Below, piece after piece: positions 10,401 through 22,400 of a stretch of 32,558 nucleotides of DNA (positions within the stretch are counted from its first letter, which is position 1; each line of letters opens with the position of its first letter). The notes under the pieces were generated by a model. That model searched no databases, was not told the origin of the DNA, and saw only the letters and a list, made by a program, of their open reading frames with translations. Where the stretch lies: the NCBI RefSeq assembly GCF_001949145.1, contig NW_019091539.1:796879-829436 (forward strand), written 5' to 3'. The DNA comes from Acanthaster planci (lineage: Eukaryota; Echinodermata; Asteroidea; Valvatida; Acanthasteridae). A program made the position numbers and the translations under genes.

Positions 10401-13400
10401 CACAAAATGGAAGAAAAAATATACTGGAAATGTAATTGATGGCCTTATTACTGAACATATGCATGAAGCTAACCCCAAGTTTAATCTTAACACCTGGCTT
10501 TCACAATGCAATTTTTGTAATAAAGTAATTGAATTTTTCACTTCAAATATTCCATTTCAAAAACAAACATTTGAAAATTTAAAAAATCAAATGTCTAATT
10601 GTTCAAATAATCAGTGCAATTCCAATTTCTTGAACCCTGGTCCTCAACAGCAACCCAGAGTTGGCATACATCGGTCACTTTGTCCTGACTTTTGCAGAAG
10701 ATGGGTCACCTTTTACAATTTGGCAATCGATCAAATGTCTGAATATTCAAATAATAGGTGCAGTTTTAATTTCTTGGTCCTTGGTGCCTCACTGCAAACT
10801 AAAGTTGGCATACATCAGTTACTTTGCCCTGGCATTTGTTGCCGACAGGTCACCTTTTTACTTTTACAATTACTTGTGGACCGAGTATGAAACTTCTTTG
10901 TGAGATCTGGTATGCAATATAGCCAGAAGTGAAAACACAACAAAGGACAAACGCGCCCTCCTTAAATGTCTGTGACTTGTCTCTCTGTTTACCTATACTG
11001 ATTCGTCTCATTGTTGTTAATCTGTTGCAGGCCATTGCTGGCAGGGATGTAGCCATTGCCACCGCTGCTGTTCCTGCTGTTGATGTTGTTGCTGCTGCCG
11101 TTGGCTTCCCCATTCAGCCACTCCTGACAGTGGCTGTATCCAGCCAATGCTGCACCGCAGTTGGACAGGCAACCTGCACAAAATGTCACAATAATCTCAC
11201 AATTAAACCCATCAGCTACTTTAAATGACAGATGTAACACATGGCTATAATCTCTTAATGTCAAAATCTCCTGTCTGGTTGTCATCCAATGCTTTATGAA
11301 CAAATGCTGAATACACAAACATGGAGTGTTAACTCCTCAGAGCAGAGCTGAAAAGTCAACACCTGAAACATTCCCTTAATTACTGAAAGGTCTTCTCCTT
11401 TATCACTCAAATTCCTGAAACTTAGGTCCAGTGAAATAAAAAGACCAATATTTGATGCCATTTTTATCACACCGGCCAAGGTTGTTTGATTTTAATCAAC
11501 TTATTTAAATAATTGATTTAAATCATAATTCAAATTGCAGAAAAAAATCAAAAAGAACATTTAAAAATCATGTTAAAGAAACCTATTCTTTTGGATATTT
11601 GAAAGGAAGAAATGGCTAAATTTAATATACTGATGCCATTAAAACATCTACACATTTATATTTATCTTTACTTATCTTTACTTTTTCACTGTAAAGAAAA
11701 ATGATGACAGTTTTGTTTGAAGCTGGTCATAATTTGAAATTTTAATGTGTATTACCACTTTGCTTTTGGATGGTTTTAACAATATGACAGAAAGTGAAGT
11801 CATTAGAGGTTTTCTGTTGAGACACGCTGTTTGTGGAATAGCCATTCTATTTATAATTATATTACTAGTCAGTTCTTGAAAGTGCACATTACGGAATGTC
11901 TCTATGCACTAATTATCAGCTGAATATATCGTCACCAACACCATGAACTGACACACATCTTCACTTTTGTGCCAGTTTGTGAGAAGCATGATCAGAGCAG
12001 TTTTGGTTTCACGAAGTGACACACATGTGTGCGTGCATATTGTACCCTCATGCATTATCGAACAATCTCGTTTTCACGAAGAAGCACAAATGTGTGTTTT
12101 GTAATATAGCATAGAAAAAAAGCTTTAAATGTCTAAAATGATTTTATTTACCTGTAAATGACTAAACAGAAACAAAATGCTCTTAAAACTCGTAAGTGTG
12201 TAAATTAAGGAGAATGTCAATTTCTGAATACAGCAAATCATGGAGCACGTGACGCAAGACATTTGTGCCTCTTCATGAAAACGAAAATATCAAATTTCTT
12301 TTAAATACGCATTGAAGCACGCACACATCTATAGATTTGCTGGTGACGATATACATTAAAAAATAACAGTACCGCCATAGGTCTATGTCATAAAAACTGG
12401 AACACCAAAGATGTGTACTTGTTCTTAAACTCTCCTGAAGTATTACATAAGATATGTACATGTGTCGGCAAATACAAGAGTTTTATCCCAATTGAAGAGG
12501 CAAAGACACTTATCTTTGATCATCTTGTTTATCACTGAAATTTTCACCAACAGTTAAATCATATCAAGAGTGTGTATTTCAGCTACAGGTAGCTATATTT
12601 GGCAAATTTTGTTTGATAAACAGTTCAATGTGTGACAAACTTGGCCTTGTCAGTCAGCAGTGGGTCATTTAGTCACCACATGGTGTCTCATGTCTTCAAC
12701 TTCTGGACCAAAAAGCCTTCTGGACAACTCATACAAAATTGATTTAATTGACAAAAAATTACACCAAAAAAATCTGATGTCAATTTTCTAAAATCTGATT
12801 TTTTTTAAAATCATGATTTTATCCAGCCTGTTCCCAGTGGTGGCTGTTCATACTATACGAGGGTACATACAAAAATGTTCTGAATGTGAATTTTTAGAAC
12901 TGCTATTAATGCTCTTCTTCAATTCAAAATCCACCTTTCTGTAACATCAAACATTTTCAATAATAGAATCTAAACTGAAATGTTTGGTGCCTTTTTTATT
13001 CTTACACCTGTCTGCTGGGGCTCACTTGCATACAGTGGGTGTGTATATGATACACAAGCAAAAGTGTCATGTCATCTGCAGCAGGAAACTCAGTTTACAG
13101 CTATTTCTGCACCCAACTGTTTTCCAGAAGTTATGCTATTTTGCAGTTAAAAAGTTTGTTTATTTTGGTAGGTCATTATTTCTTCCCAAAGCAGTAGCTC
13201 GGTGACCCAAGTTTTCTGGTCAATATTTTATACGAGGACAATTTGGATTCACAGAACAGACAACCCCCATAAAGAGTATCCTGAGTGAATTACATCTCGC
13301 CAACAGTGCTCTCATTTAATTGACACAGAAAGCATGGGCAATTGGAAAAGTTTCTTAAAAAATGCAGTTTTCACTTAGCGCCACATAAAAGAAATCTCAC

Positions 13401-16400
13401 ACATTTTCTAAGTAAAATTCACACAGACACAAAATATTAAAGACCATTTCAAGGTAATGAATCAGAACTGACTAGGGACACCACACACTGACAGGAAACA
13501 GAAATGGAACAGGCACGAAGACTTTGACCTTTGACAGACGTTCACGTTCACAGCCTGAATGTTCTTTCAGGAAGGAAAGAACTTTCCCCCATATCAGGTT
13601 GGATATGCTATGGTAGCTAACTGTGATCAATTGCAAGGTAGCCGTTTTCTACTAAAAGCATTGCATTACAAAGCAGCATCTGCACATGCACATAGTACAG
13701 GAAAACCTAACACTGAGACCTCCAAAAAAAATTCCATGAAAATAAAAATATATGGATTTAATGAGTCATGTCAATCACCCAAAAGTTTCTGTACCTGCCC
13801 ACATCACATTTTTAAACGTTAATTTCCCAAGCATAACTGATTCACAAAAGGCAGACAGAGTATATGTATTTAACATTGAAGCCTGTCTTCACTATCAGAC
13901 TGGTTCTTGAAAAGGGCACACACAAACAAAAGAACTGACCTTACCCTTTCATAATAACACTCTGACACTAAAATGATTCAGCACATTTCTTTGCACACAA
14001 CCCTTCTGCACAAATCCCTTGCAGTGCTCCAGGCAATTAGAGTTTGCAACCATGGCAACCAAAAAAACAGGCATTTCTAATTTATTGCCTAAGTGCTGCA
14101 GACCAATTTTCAAACCCTAAATGCCCTGGTTAAAAAAAGTGATTCATTCATCCTCTGGAAGCAATGAATATGGACTCCATGTGTATTGGTAAGATGTCTC
14201 ATGAATATCTAATTTTCCATTTGAACTGGGATAATGACATCTAGACTAAACCTAGGAAAATTATAAATAAGTGTGTAAGTATGCGCACATTACAAATACA
14301 GTTTTGGGGACATCTTATGACCTCTAATGGCACCAGTACGGCAAAAAGTATTAGGACACACCCTCAGATTACATGCACGGTTAATGACTGGACTTGAGCA
14401 CGTATCTAATTTCAAGTTGACTTGAGTGATAAAAAAGCACCAAAGAGAGAATGGCAGAAAAAGAAAAACTGAAGACTAGAGATTCTATCTGCTTTAACAG
14501 AACACAGGGCTTTTACACAGTTTTCTTTTGAGAGAAAAAGGCATTTGTTCACATGAAATACATGACAATATCAATTTTGCAACTTTCACTCTAAAACACA
14601 CTCCCGAGCTATAAATAGGTAAAAGGAAAAACAAACAATTTGCAATGAAATCATATTTACTGTATCATATGAATTTTTGCCACTCCAGCTGAATATTTGG
14701 TTATGGGTCCATCCTTGGCAGCTAGTTCAATAGAGGGTACAGAATCCAATTTGCATAAAGTTTGACCATAAAGTTGTACTGCAGGGAAAACTTGATCAAG
14801 AATGCCTCGTGGGATGCACATATAATCATGAAGAGCATTTTCCCGCATGCCCAGGGGACCTGATGGTGCACTGGACAAATGTCTCCTCACAATATATTAC
14901 TCTAACTTGGTGAAAGAGCTTGAGAAACCATTTGGCTTGTTTACATGATTACATTTGGGAACATAAATCTTAAACTTTCTGGAAATGCAGCAGCACTAAT
15001 AAAACCCTAACCATGCTGAACCCAACAAGGTTATGCGGGATTTCAATGGTCCCTAGGGGGTTTTAACTTAATGTTATCGATCAATTCTGTGTTGGAACAT
15101 ATTTGGGCCACAGATCCATCCTTCTGGTGAACTGTACTATGACAATAAGACCCTTCGGAGATACTAAAATGCACCCTTTTCACTAGTTACAAAGTTTGTG
15201 TTATGTTTCATCTTGACAGCTGTGAACACTTGTCACCTTGGGAAAACAATGTATAGATTTTGGATTTTGGCATATATGTTCGCGTCTGTCTTCTTATCAA
15301 TTTCTATGTGTACAACCACAATGAAGTGCAATGCAAGGAAACAAAACATCTTGCAACTCTTGTCGTGGACAGCCATAATACTAAAGCTTTCCATAAATTC
15401 ACTGTTTCTCTTATCGTGAATTTATTGTAACCAGTAAATTCAAACTAAGTTGTTTTCTATTTTCTATTACTGTTTCCTAGTAATCTGTACATGAATGGCA
15501 TTCACTCTCGTTTGTATTTTCTTTATTTTTTTAGGCACGGGTGTCGTTATTTTTAGATTGGCACAAAAATTGACAAAAAGACTAAATTAAAGCTCCCTTA
15601 AAATGGCAATTCATAGCATGCACGTGAAATTTAACTGGATTGAAGGGTCCCTGGAAGAATTCTGTGACCAAAGAATTCAGTAGGAGGGACCTGTAAATTT
15701 CCCTGAGTATCATTTACCAAGCCACCACAAATCCAGCGATTAGTACCGGAAATGACTAAAAGAGCAAAGTGAACAAGTTGCAGTCGCCAGATGGCATGTG
15801 GACCATAAATACCTTCACAGTCTATAGAGATTATTCACAGCAGCCATCTTCCAGGTCAGTGTTTTTGATCCATAGAGATACACAGGAGTGTATATCCCCC
15901 ATATTAAAAGCACTGACCGGGAAGGTGGCTACGGCGTATAACCTCTGCCCAGTCTAATCCCTCGGCTGAAAAATGGCATAGTATTTGCAATTCATAAAAC
16001 AAATTAATCATATTATATAGGCCATTAGCTTTTATAAAAATCCCATGTGAATCTTCTGCAAACATACAGGCACTTGCATGTCAGTGAAATTTATCCTATT
16101 TTAAGTGCTGGTATTTTAAAAGCTTACGGTACTTCCTGTTAACTGACCATAGTTCCTGGTAGGCAAGTGTAGAATCATAAATGACTGGAGAATGACACAA
16201 ACAAAATGGCTGGATCTATGGGACACATGTATCCGACAGAAGCAAGGGTAGTTCTGGGGGGGGGGAGGCAACAGAGACTATAAACCCACTCCATTTCACA
16301 TGTACAATTCAAATCAATGGTTTTTCATGCAAGTTCTGTCAATTTTGCTCAAACAGCACCGATCATACAATAATTTAAGTTTTTACAATGGATAAAATAA

Positions 16401-19400
16401 ATGGCCAAAACCCCAAAGATAACTCTACAAAAAATAATGCACAAACACAAATGAACCCTTAAAAAACTATGTAACCTTGTCTAATGCATCAAATAAGGCA
16501 AACAAAAATTGTTTCTACAGACCTTTGTTACAGACCCAGAAGATCGGGTGCATGACCTTGCGGAAGTTTCTCCATTGCCAGCCCTCTTTGGTCCAGTACT
16601 GTTTCTTTTTGTAGCAGCCACTCTCAACAAAAGCCAGAAATTCCTTATTGGTAATCAAGAACTGCGAAGCCTCAAATGCAGGCACCCTAAAAAAAAAAAT
16701 CAAACACTGTGCAAAATACCGGGCCCTCAAATTCTATAATTTCTGAAAGAGTCTGACAGGAAACATACTTTTTGAGTAAAATGACATATGCATGTATTTC
16801 TTTCAATGATATTTCTCCAGTTCGTTCTGTGCTCCAGTTCAGCTGTAATTTATGGCATACCATTCCAAGACCGAACTGGAGAATTTTAAGCTAGTATCTA
16901 AATGATATCACATTAAACATGATTACTGCAAATTCCACAAGTTTCAGTGTCCCTAACTAGCAAAGCTTTCAGTGGACATTTTTTGTCCCTTTTACTCGGG
17001 AAATTACATTCCATCTCAGCCTGGCTAGGGTGCATCTGATCATATTCATGCTCTACTTCTTTTCCTCAAAGTAAAGAGTACATCTCAAGCTTTCATGTGA
17101 AAATAACAGCAGATACTCATGAATCATCTTGAAAGCTTTTTTATACGGTGCATGTTTCATGAGGTGCTATGCTGATTTGTCGCCCAACCCATTCTGGTCT
17201 TTCTGTTGGCTAATATTGCGGCATGAACGGCAATAATCCGAGGTATAGGTCAAGTATTTATCCAAAAAACGACAGTGTGCCAAACACATGCAGTTTGCAG
17301 GTTGGGTATTTGTACTGCATGTGCATTCATTCTACAAATGTGTGCATAAGGTTTTCCTATTCAATCACAATGTTTCTCTTGTTTCCGACCATGCAAAAAT
17401 GTGTATGCTTTCTCTTCAACATTTGACCACTCAAAATAATTTACCGAATGTGGTCGGTTTCATGTGACTATTTATCGACGAGTGACTAATTTAGACTTGG
17501 AACCTGTGCACACAACATGCTATCTCACAATGGTTGACTTCATGGATGCTGTACAAATGAAGCCCCATCATTAGAGTGGTATCAAGCGAGAGAAACTCCT
17601 ATAGGTTGGAAATTGATATTGCCGAGTGTGACAGCTCACATTTTCTTGCATTCTGGGTACTCGTTGTCCCAGCCGTAGGAGGGGAAATCCCTGGGTTTCC
17701 CGACGGTGACTTCGCAAGCGGGCACGGTCACCATCTTGTTGTCTCCCATTCCTTGCCCTGGCAGGGAGGAAAAAAAACTCATGCATGATGTACAGAATCA
17801 CACTAAGCTGAGGGTGAAATGCCAATAAACAAACCAGGATAGTTTGCTATTGAAATGACATACAAGGGTCTGCACAAGATCAGTGTGTACAGAGGTACTG
17901 AGGGCAAGACCTTTGTATCACTGGGATAGGTTCCAGTAAACCTTTTGTGCATTCCTTGTGACTAAATCAAAATAACAAAACACAGTCTCTGAGAAACCAT
18001 GGAGATGCCAGTAATGCTGAACCTCTATTGTTGGTGAGTCGATGAGGTGGAAATAGTCACTTTTGTTGAGCTGATGCGTGTGCGGTGTCTTTCATCAGAG
18101 GGAAGCAAGTAAAGGCCTTATTCAAAAATACAAACTAAACAAACTGAGCGACCGTAACAAAACTATCTTAAATTCTTCTTTCCTTGGTAACACGTTGAGC
18201 ACTTACATGTATAAGCCTTATTTTTCTGTTGATCGATCATTGTAAGATGATGGAACACTGGATTGCACAAGAGCATGCCACGCATCGTAACATCAGCCAT
18301 TATGGTCGTGGGTTTTTAGATATAGCAATTGAATGATTTGATTTGTTGTCATGGCAACTAGCTGGCTATGGTCTTTGGTTCTCTGCATGATGATGACGTC
18401 ACGCCAGAAATATTTGTTTCAAGAGCACATACTACACTCTTGTTCCCTTTTTCCCTGAATGCTTCAGTGTTTTGCTAATTTCTCTCAACGGGAAATGCTA
18501 TAGTCTCTAGCATTTGCAGGGCTTTAGCTCATGAATTTTATTGAAAATGTTCCTTAACCATTTTTTCTTACTATGCACATATATTTTCATGATCACACTT
18601 AAGCCTTTCTGCCTTTAAAATCTGATGCAGACAGCATTCGTCTCCTGGTCGTGTATGATAAATATGTACTTTATCCATACTTTTAAAGAACACCTCTGGG
18701 GAAAATATGTTTCTCTGATTTTATCTGTTCAAATAAACATGGAAGCATCCAAAGTCAACGCAGTGTCATTTGTCTTCAGAGCTCAACTACAACAAGTTTA
18801 AAAGGGCTTTTTTCTGTTCATGCCAAGATGCTAATTCTGAATGTAGATTGCATCATTTGGAGAAAACAGAGAAAATGAGGGGACCCTCGCCCTGTGTACG
18901 TAGTGGATAAACCCTTGTGCATGCAAAACAATGCATTAAATATAAAATAGATAAAATCAGAGAAAACATGTTTTCTTTTAGAGGTGCTCCTTTAAGGTGT
19001 TTCGTTTTTGATAGATCCCTGATTTTGATGTGTGATTAAACAAACAGGCCCACCAACATGCCCACAGAGCTTAACAAGAGGATCATACATGTACTGTGAC
19101 CACACAGGCTGGTTCTGATAGTGTAAATATGTAAAGAGTGGTAAAGGTAAGAAATAAGAACAGTAAACAAGGAAAAAATATTTTCAGTACACGTTAAAAT
19201 CAAAGCACACCAGAGGTCACTGTGATACATCCCTACATTTTTGGTCAACTGCACATGATATCGAAGTCCAAACATTTTCCTCTACAAACTTCTCAAATCC
19301 ACTGATCCCTGAAGAATTTGCATGTCTGCAGAATGTGTTCATAACATTCAATACAGACCATGTCACATTTGACAATCTCGGATTGTGCAGCACCTTATGA

Positions 19401-22400
19401 ATGGGCACCTGAAAAGCAGCCAAGTACATGTACTTGAATACAGTTTGGTTTATTGCTGCACTGCAGAACTGAACACTTAATTCCCCCAAAATCCAGAACA
19501 TAAACAGAGCGGGCATGTAATTCATTCCCAACTTTCATTGTCAACCACGGTGGATCCAGAACAGGTGTTCTGTTATCTGGATATAGTTAACAATTTTCAT
19601 TGTTGACTATAACATGTCTGCATGTTTGAGTTCACCTCCCTTTTGGGCACTCTTCTCTCTTAAAATTGTCAGGCATGGGCCCTCTTTCAGTGAATGTTGG
19701 ATATGCATTTGGTTAAAGTGTGTAGCGATTGCCAGCATTAATACAGGTCTGAACTCCAATGCCGAATATACATGTGTACCCCTGGCCAGAGACCTAAACC
19801 GTGTTTGTTTTAATGGCCGCAGATGTTTACCATGGTAGGCTGGTCCTGGGCGCCAGTCCTTGGGTTTACGTAACAGGTAGATGGGTAGCTGCTGTATCAG
19901 GACTGAGGACGTGGTGAAGTGGATTCTCTCATGCTCAAAACCCATGAACAAAGCCCACTGCAGAGAACGGGGGGGAAAAGTCATGGATATCAACAGACAC
20001 AGGCAAAAAAGTTTGACAAACTGAAAAGCAGATTGCAAATAGTGAGCCCAGTTCAAGCTTAAACTGTCAGGAAGTAAGTTGACAAATTACTGAACTAAAT
20101 TTTCCTCTGGAGTTCTGACCAGACCTAGATCCATTGAAATAATTTGGTTAGCATATCTTTATCAGGACGTCATGGAGATTCTTTAATAACTTAATCTTTT
20201 AAGCAACCACATACACCACCTTAGCAACTACATGTATTTAAAACAAACCACCTAGAAACTATTATCATAGAGTTGTTATTTTCTGCATTGTTGCGTAGAT
20301 GTACATACATTGAATATTACATGCTTAGGCCATTTTAGCAGCTCNNNNNNNNNNNNNNNNNNNNNNNNNNNNNNNNNNNNNNNNNNNNNNNNNNNNNNNN
20401 NNNNNNNNNNNNNNNNNNNNNNNNNNNNNNNNNNNNNNNNNNNNNNNNNNNNNNNNNNNNNNNNNNNNNNNNNNNNNNNNNNNNNNNNNNNNNNNNNNNN
20501 NNNNNNNNNNNNNNNNNNNNNNNNNNNNNNNNNNNNNNNNNNNNNNNNNNNNNNNNNNNNNNNNNNNNNNNNNNNNNNNNNNNNNNNNNNNNNNNNNNNN
20601 NNNNNNNNNNNNNNNNNNNNNNNNNNNNNNNNNNNNNNNNNNNNNNNNNNNNNNNNNNNNNNNNNNNNNNNNNNNNNNNNNNNNNNNNNNNNNNNNNNNN
20701 NNNNNNNNNNNNNNNNNNNNNNNNNNNNNNNNNNNNNNNCTTTTCAAAAGCAAAAATTATTCTACATTCTCTTTAATTATGACACTGCCTCCCAAACTGT
20801 TAGCTACAGTTCCAAGAATGCAATGTGAGAGAGGAACTAGCATGCACACAGTGTAAGTCCTCAAAAGTGATATCAAATTACTTTCAATATACAAGCACAG
20901 GTATCAGGAGTATGTACATGTATGTATGTACATATAGGTGTGTTCACATGCAGTTCCACCAATGGTTACACAAGGACCTTTCATGTGACAAGGACGTCAC
21001 CCTACTTACCCATGGACTATCCATGGTGACCGGCAACTCCAACCTGGTATCTGCAATCACTTTACGTATGGCATTGCGGACCTTGCGCCGGTACTCTACC
21101 ACTTCCTCCAGGGGGGGCCACTTGAAAGCACCCCCCATGCGATAATTTTCCTACAGTCAACAACAACAGCAACCGCTGACAAACACAAATACACATGTAC
21201 CCCCAAAATATGCAAACAACCTCATTTCTATGCAAATAAATTCAATACTGCCAGGAGGATCACATTTTTACAAACAGAGAAGTACAGTTCCTTTTCTACG
21301 AGACATACATTTTCCAAAGTTTGCTTTTTATATGATAGAAAATCTTAAGCTCGTTGTTCTAAAATCCATTTGTTTCAAAATGATTTTTGCCAACGGTTGT
21401 TTGAGATTTTTTCAAGTTTGTTTTAACAAGATGTATTCTTTGGAGAAGAAAAGTATAAATTTACAGAATAGTTTAAATTGTTGTTTGAGTATTTTTTCAG
21501 AAAAAAATGAAGTTTACAAGATGAAATGGAGAAATTGTGGACATTTACTGTGTCAGGTCAGCAGGTTATTTAGGCAAGGCATACCCAGCAAGGTTAGGCA
21601 CCATAAAATGTCTCCTAACAACTTACATGTATCGGGAGCAAAGTGATAAATCATTGATAGTGAAAGGGATCAATTCCAAGATATTTTCAATCAAATAGGA
21701 GAAGCTTCCTTTTACGTTCCTCTTATTCTATCTCTTCCTTTTTTCCCTTTTTACAAATTTATCAATTTTTTTTGGGGGGGGGAGCTAGCACCCTTAAAAA
21801 TTAATCATTTGACAAAGATGAGCATTTATGTTTACCGGCATGTGCGTTTATTACGTGTACATGTAAGTCTGAAATATGAAGCCATCTTAGAGCCGATGAA
21901 GAATAGCAAAGGAATGCTTTTGTCTCATTTATTTGAATAGCTTGGCTTGGTTTCAGCACAATGGGACTTGTGACAAACTCCAATACAACACTCCATTAAT
22001 TCTTCAAGTTGACTGCCCACAAGCATTAGTTTTATAGCACAGTTCTTTGGTAATTTTTCGCTTTAACCAAGACACCTAAAGAACTCCATTTGGGGACTTG
22101 CTCCAACGATCACACTCACCGTGTCGTCCCAGGACTGCTCATCCACGCCCGTCTCAAACATGGTCTCAAATTCAATGTTCAATCGCCTGTCTACCAGGCC
22201 TGCCAGTAGCATCTTGTTCCAGTAGACCACGGCAGTGTGGGCATAGTAAAAGATGAGGGGCAGTCGCAGACGGTCTGGGCACATGTAAAATGCCTCCTTG
22301 GCTGTCAAGGAGAAATGTTATCACCATTGCATTTTCATTTCACTTAATGGCATGATGTTTTATATTGTAACAGATAAAACAAGAGCATTATAAATTAAAT

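Larger units (their letters stand above)
7246..10992 (-). other. ovoA: ovoA intron between exons 8 and 9
   Basis: A 3.7-kb intron holding a LINE remnant (7361-7579), a direct repeat pair near 8273 and 8495, a hairpin at 9254-9299, a 20-bp inverted repeat at 10048-10131 and a 144-bp tandem duplication at about 10588-10875. No other gene is seen. Confidence 0.7.
16687..19830 (-). other. ovoA: ovoA introns flanking exon 6
   Basis: The intron at 16687-17639 shows nothing notable. The intron at 17758-19830 contains the TTAA-flanked MITE at 18683-18995. No other coding signal is seen. Confidence 0.7.

Noticed and set aside
11477-12828. Firm hAT assignment for the AT-rich inverted-repeat region
   Set aside because: The outer ends (near CAAGG and CAGGC) are only loosely hAT-like and no matching 8-bp duplication flanks them.
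17571-17825. Minus-strand 84-codon frame over exon 6
   Set aside because: It is out of frame with the conserved OvoA reading of the same bases.
20310-20828. Long open frames on both strands around 20.3-20.8 kb
   Set aside because: They consist almost wholly of translated N from the assembly gap.
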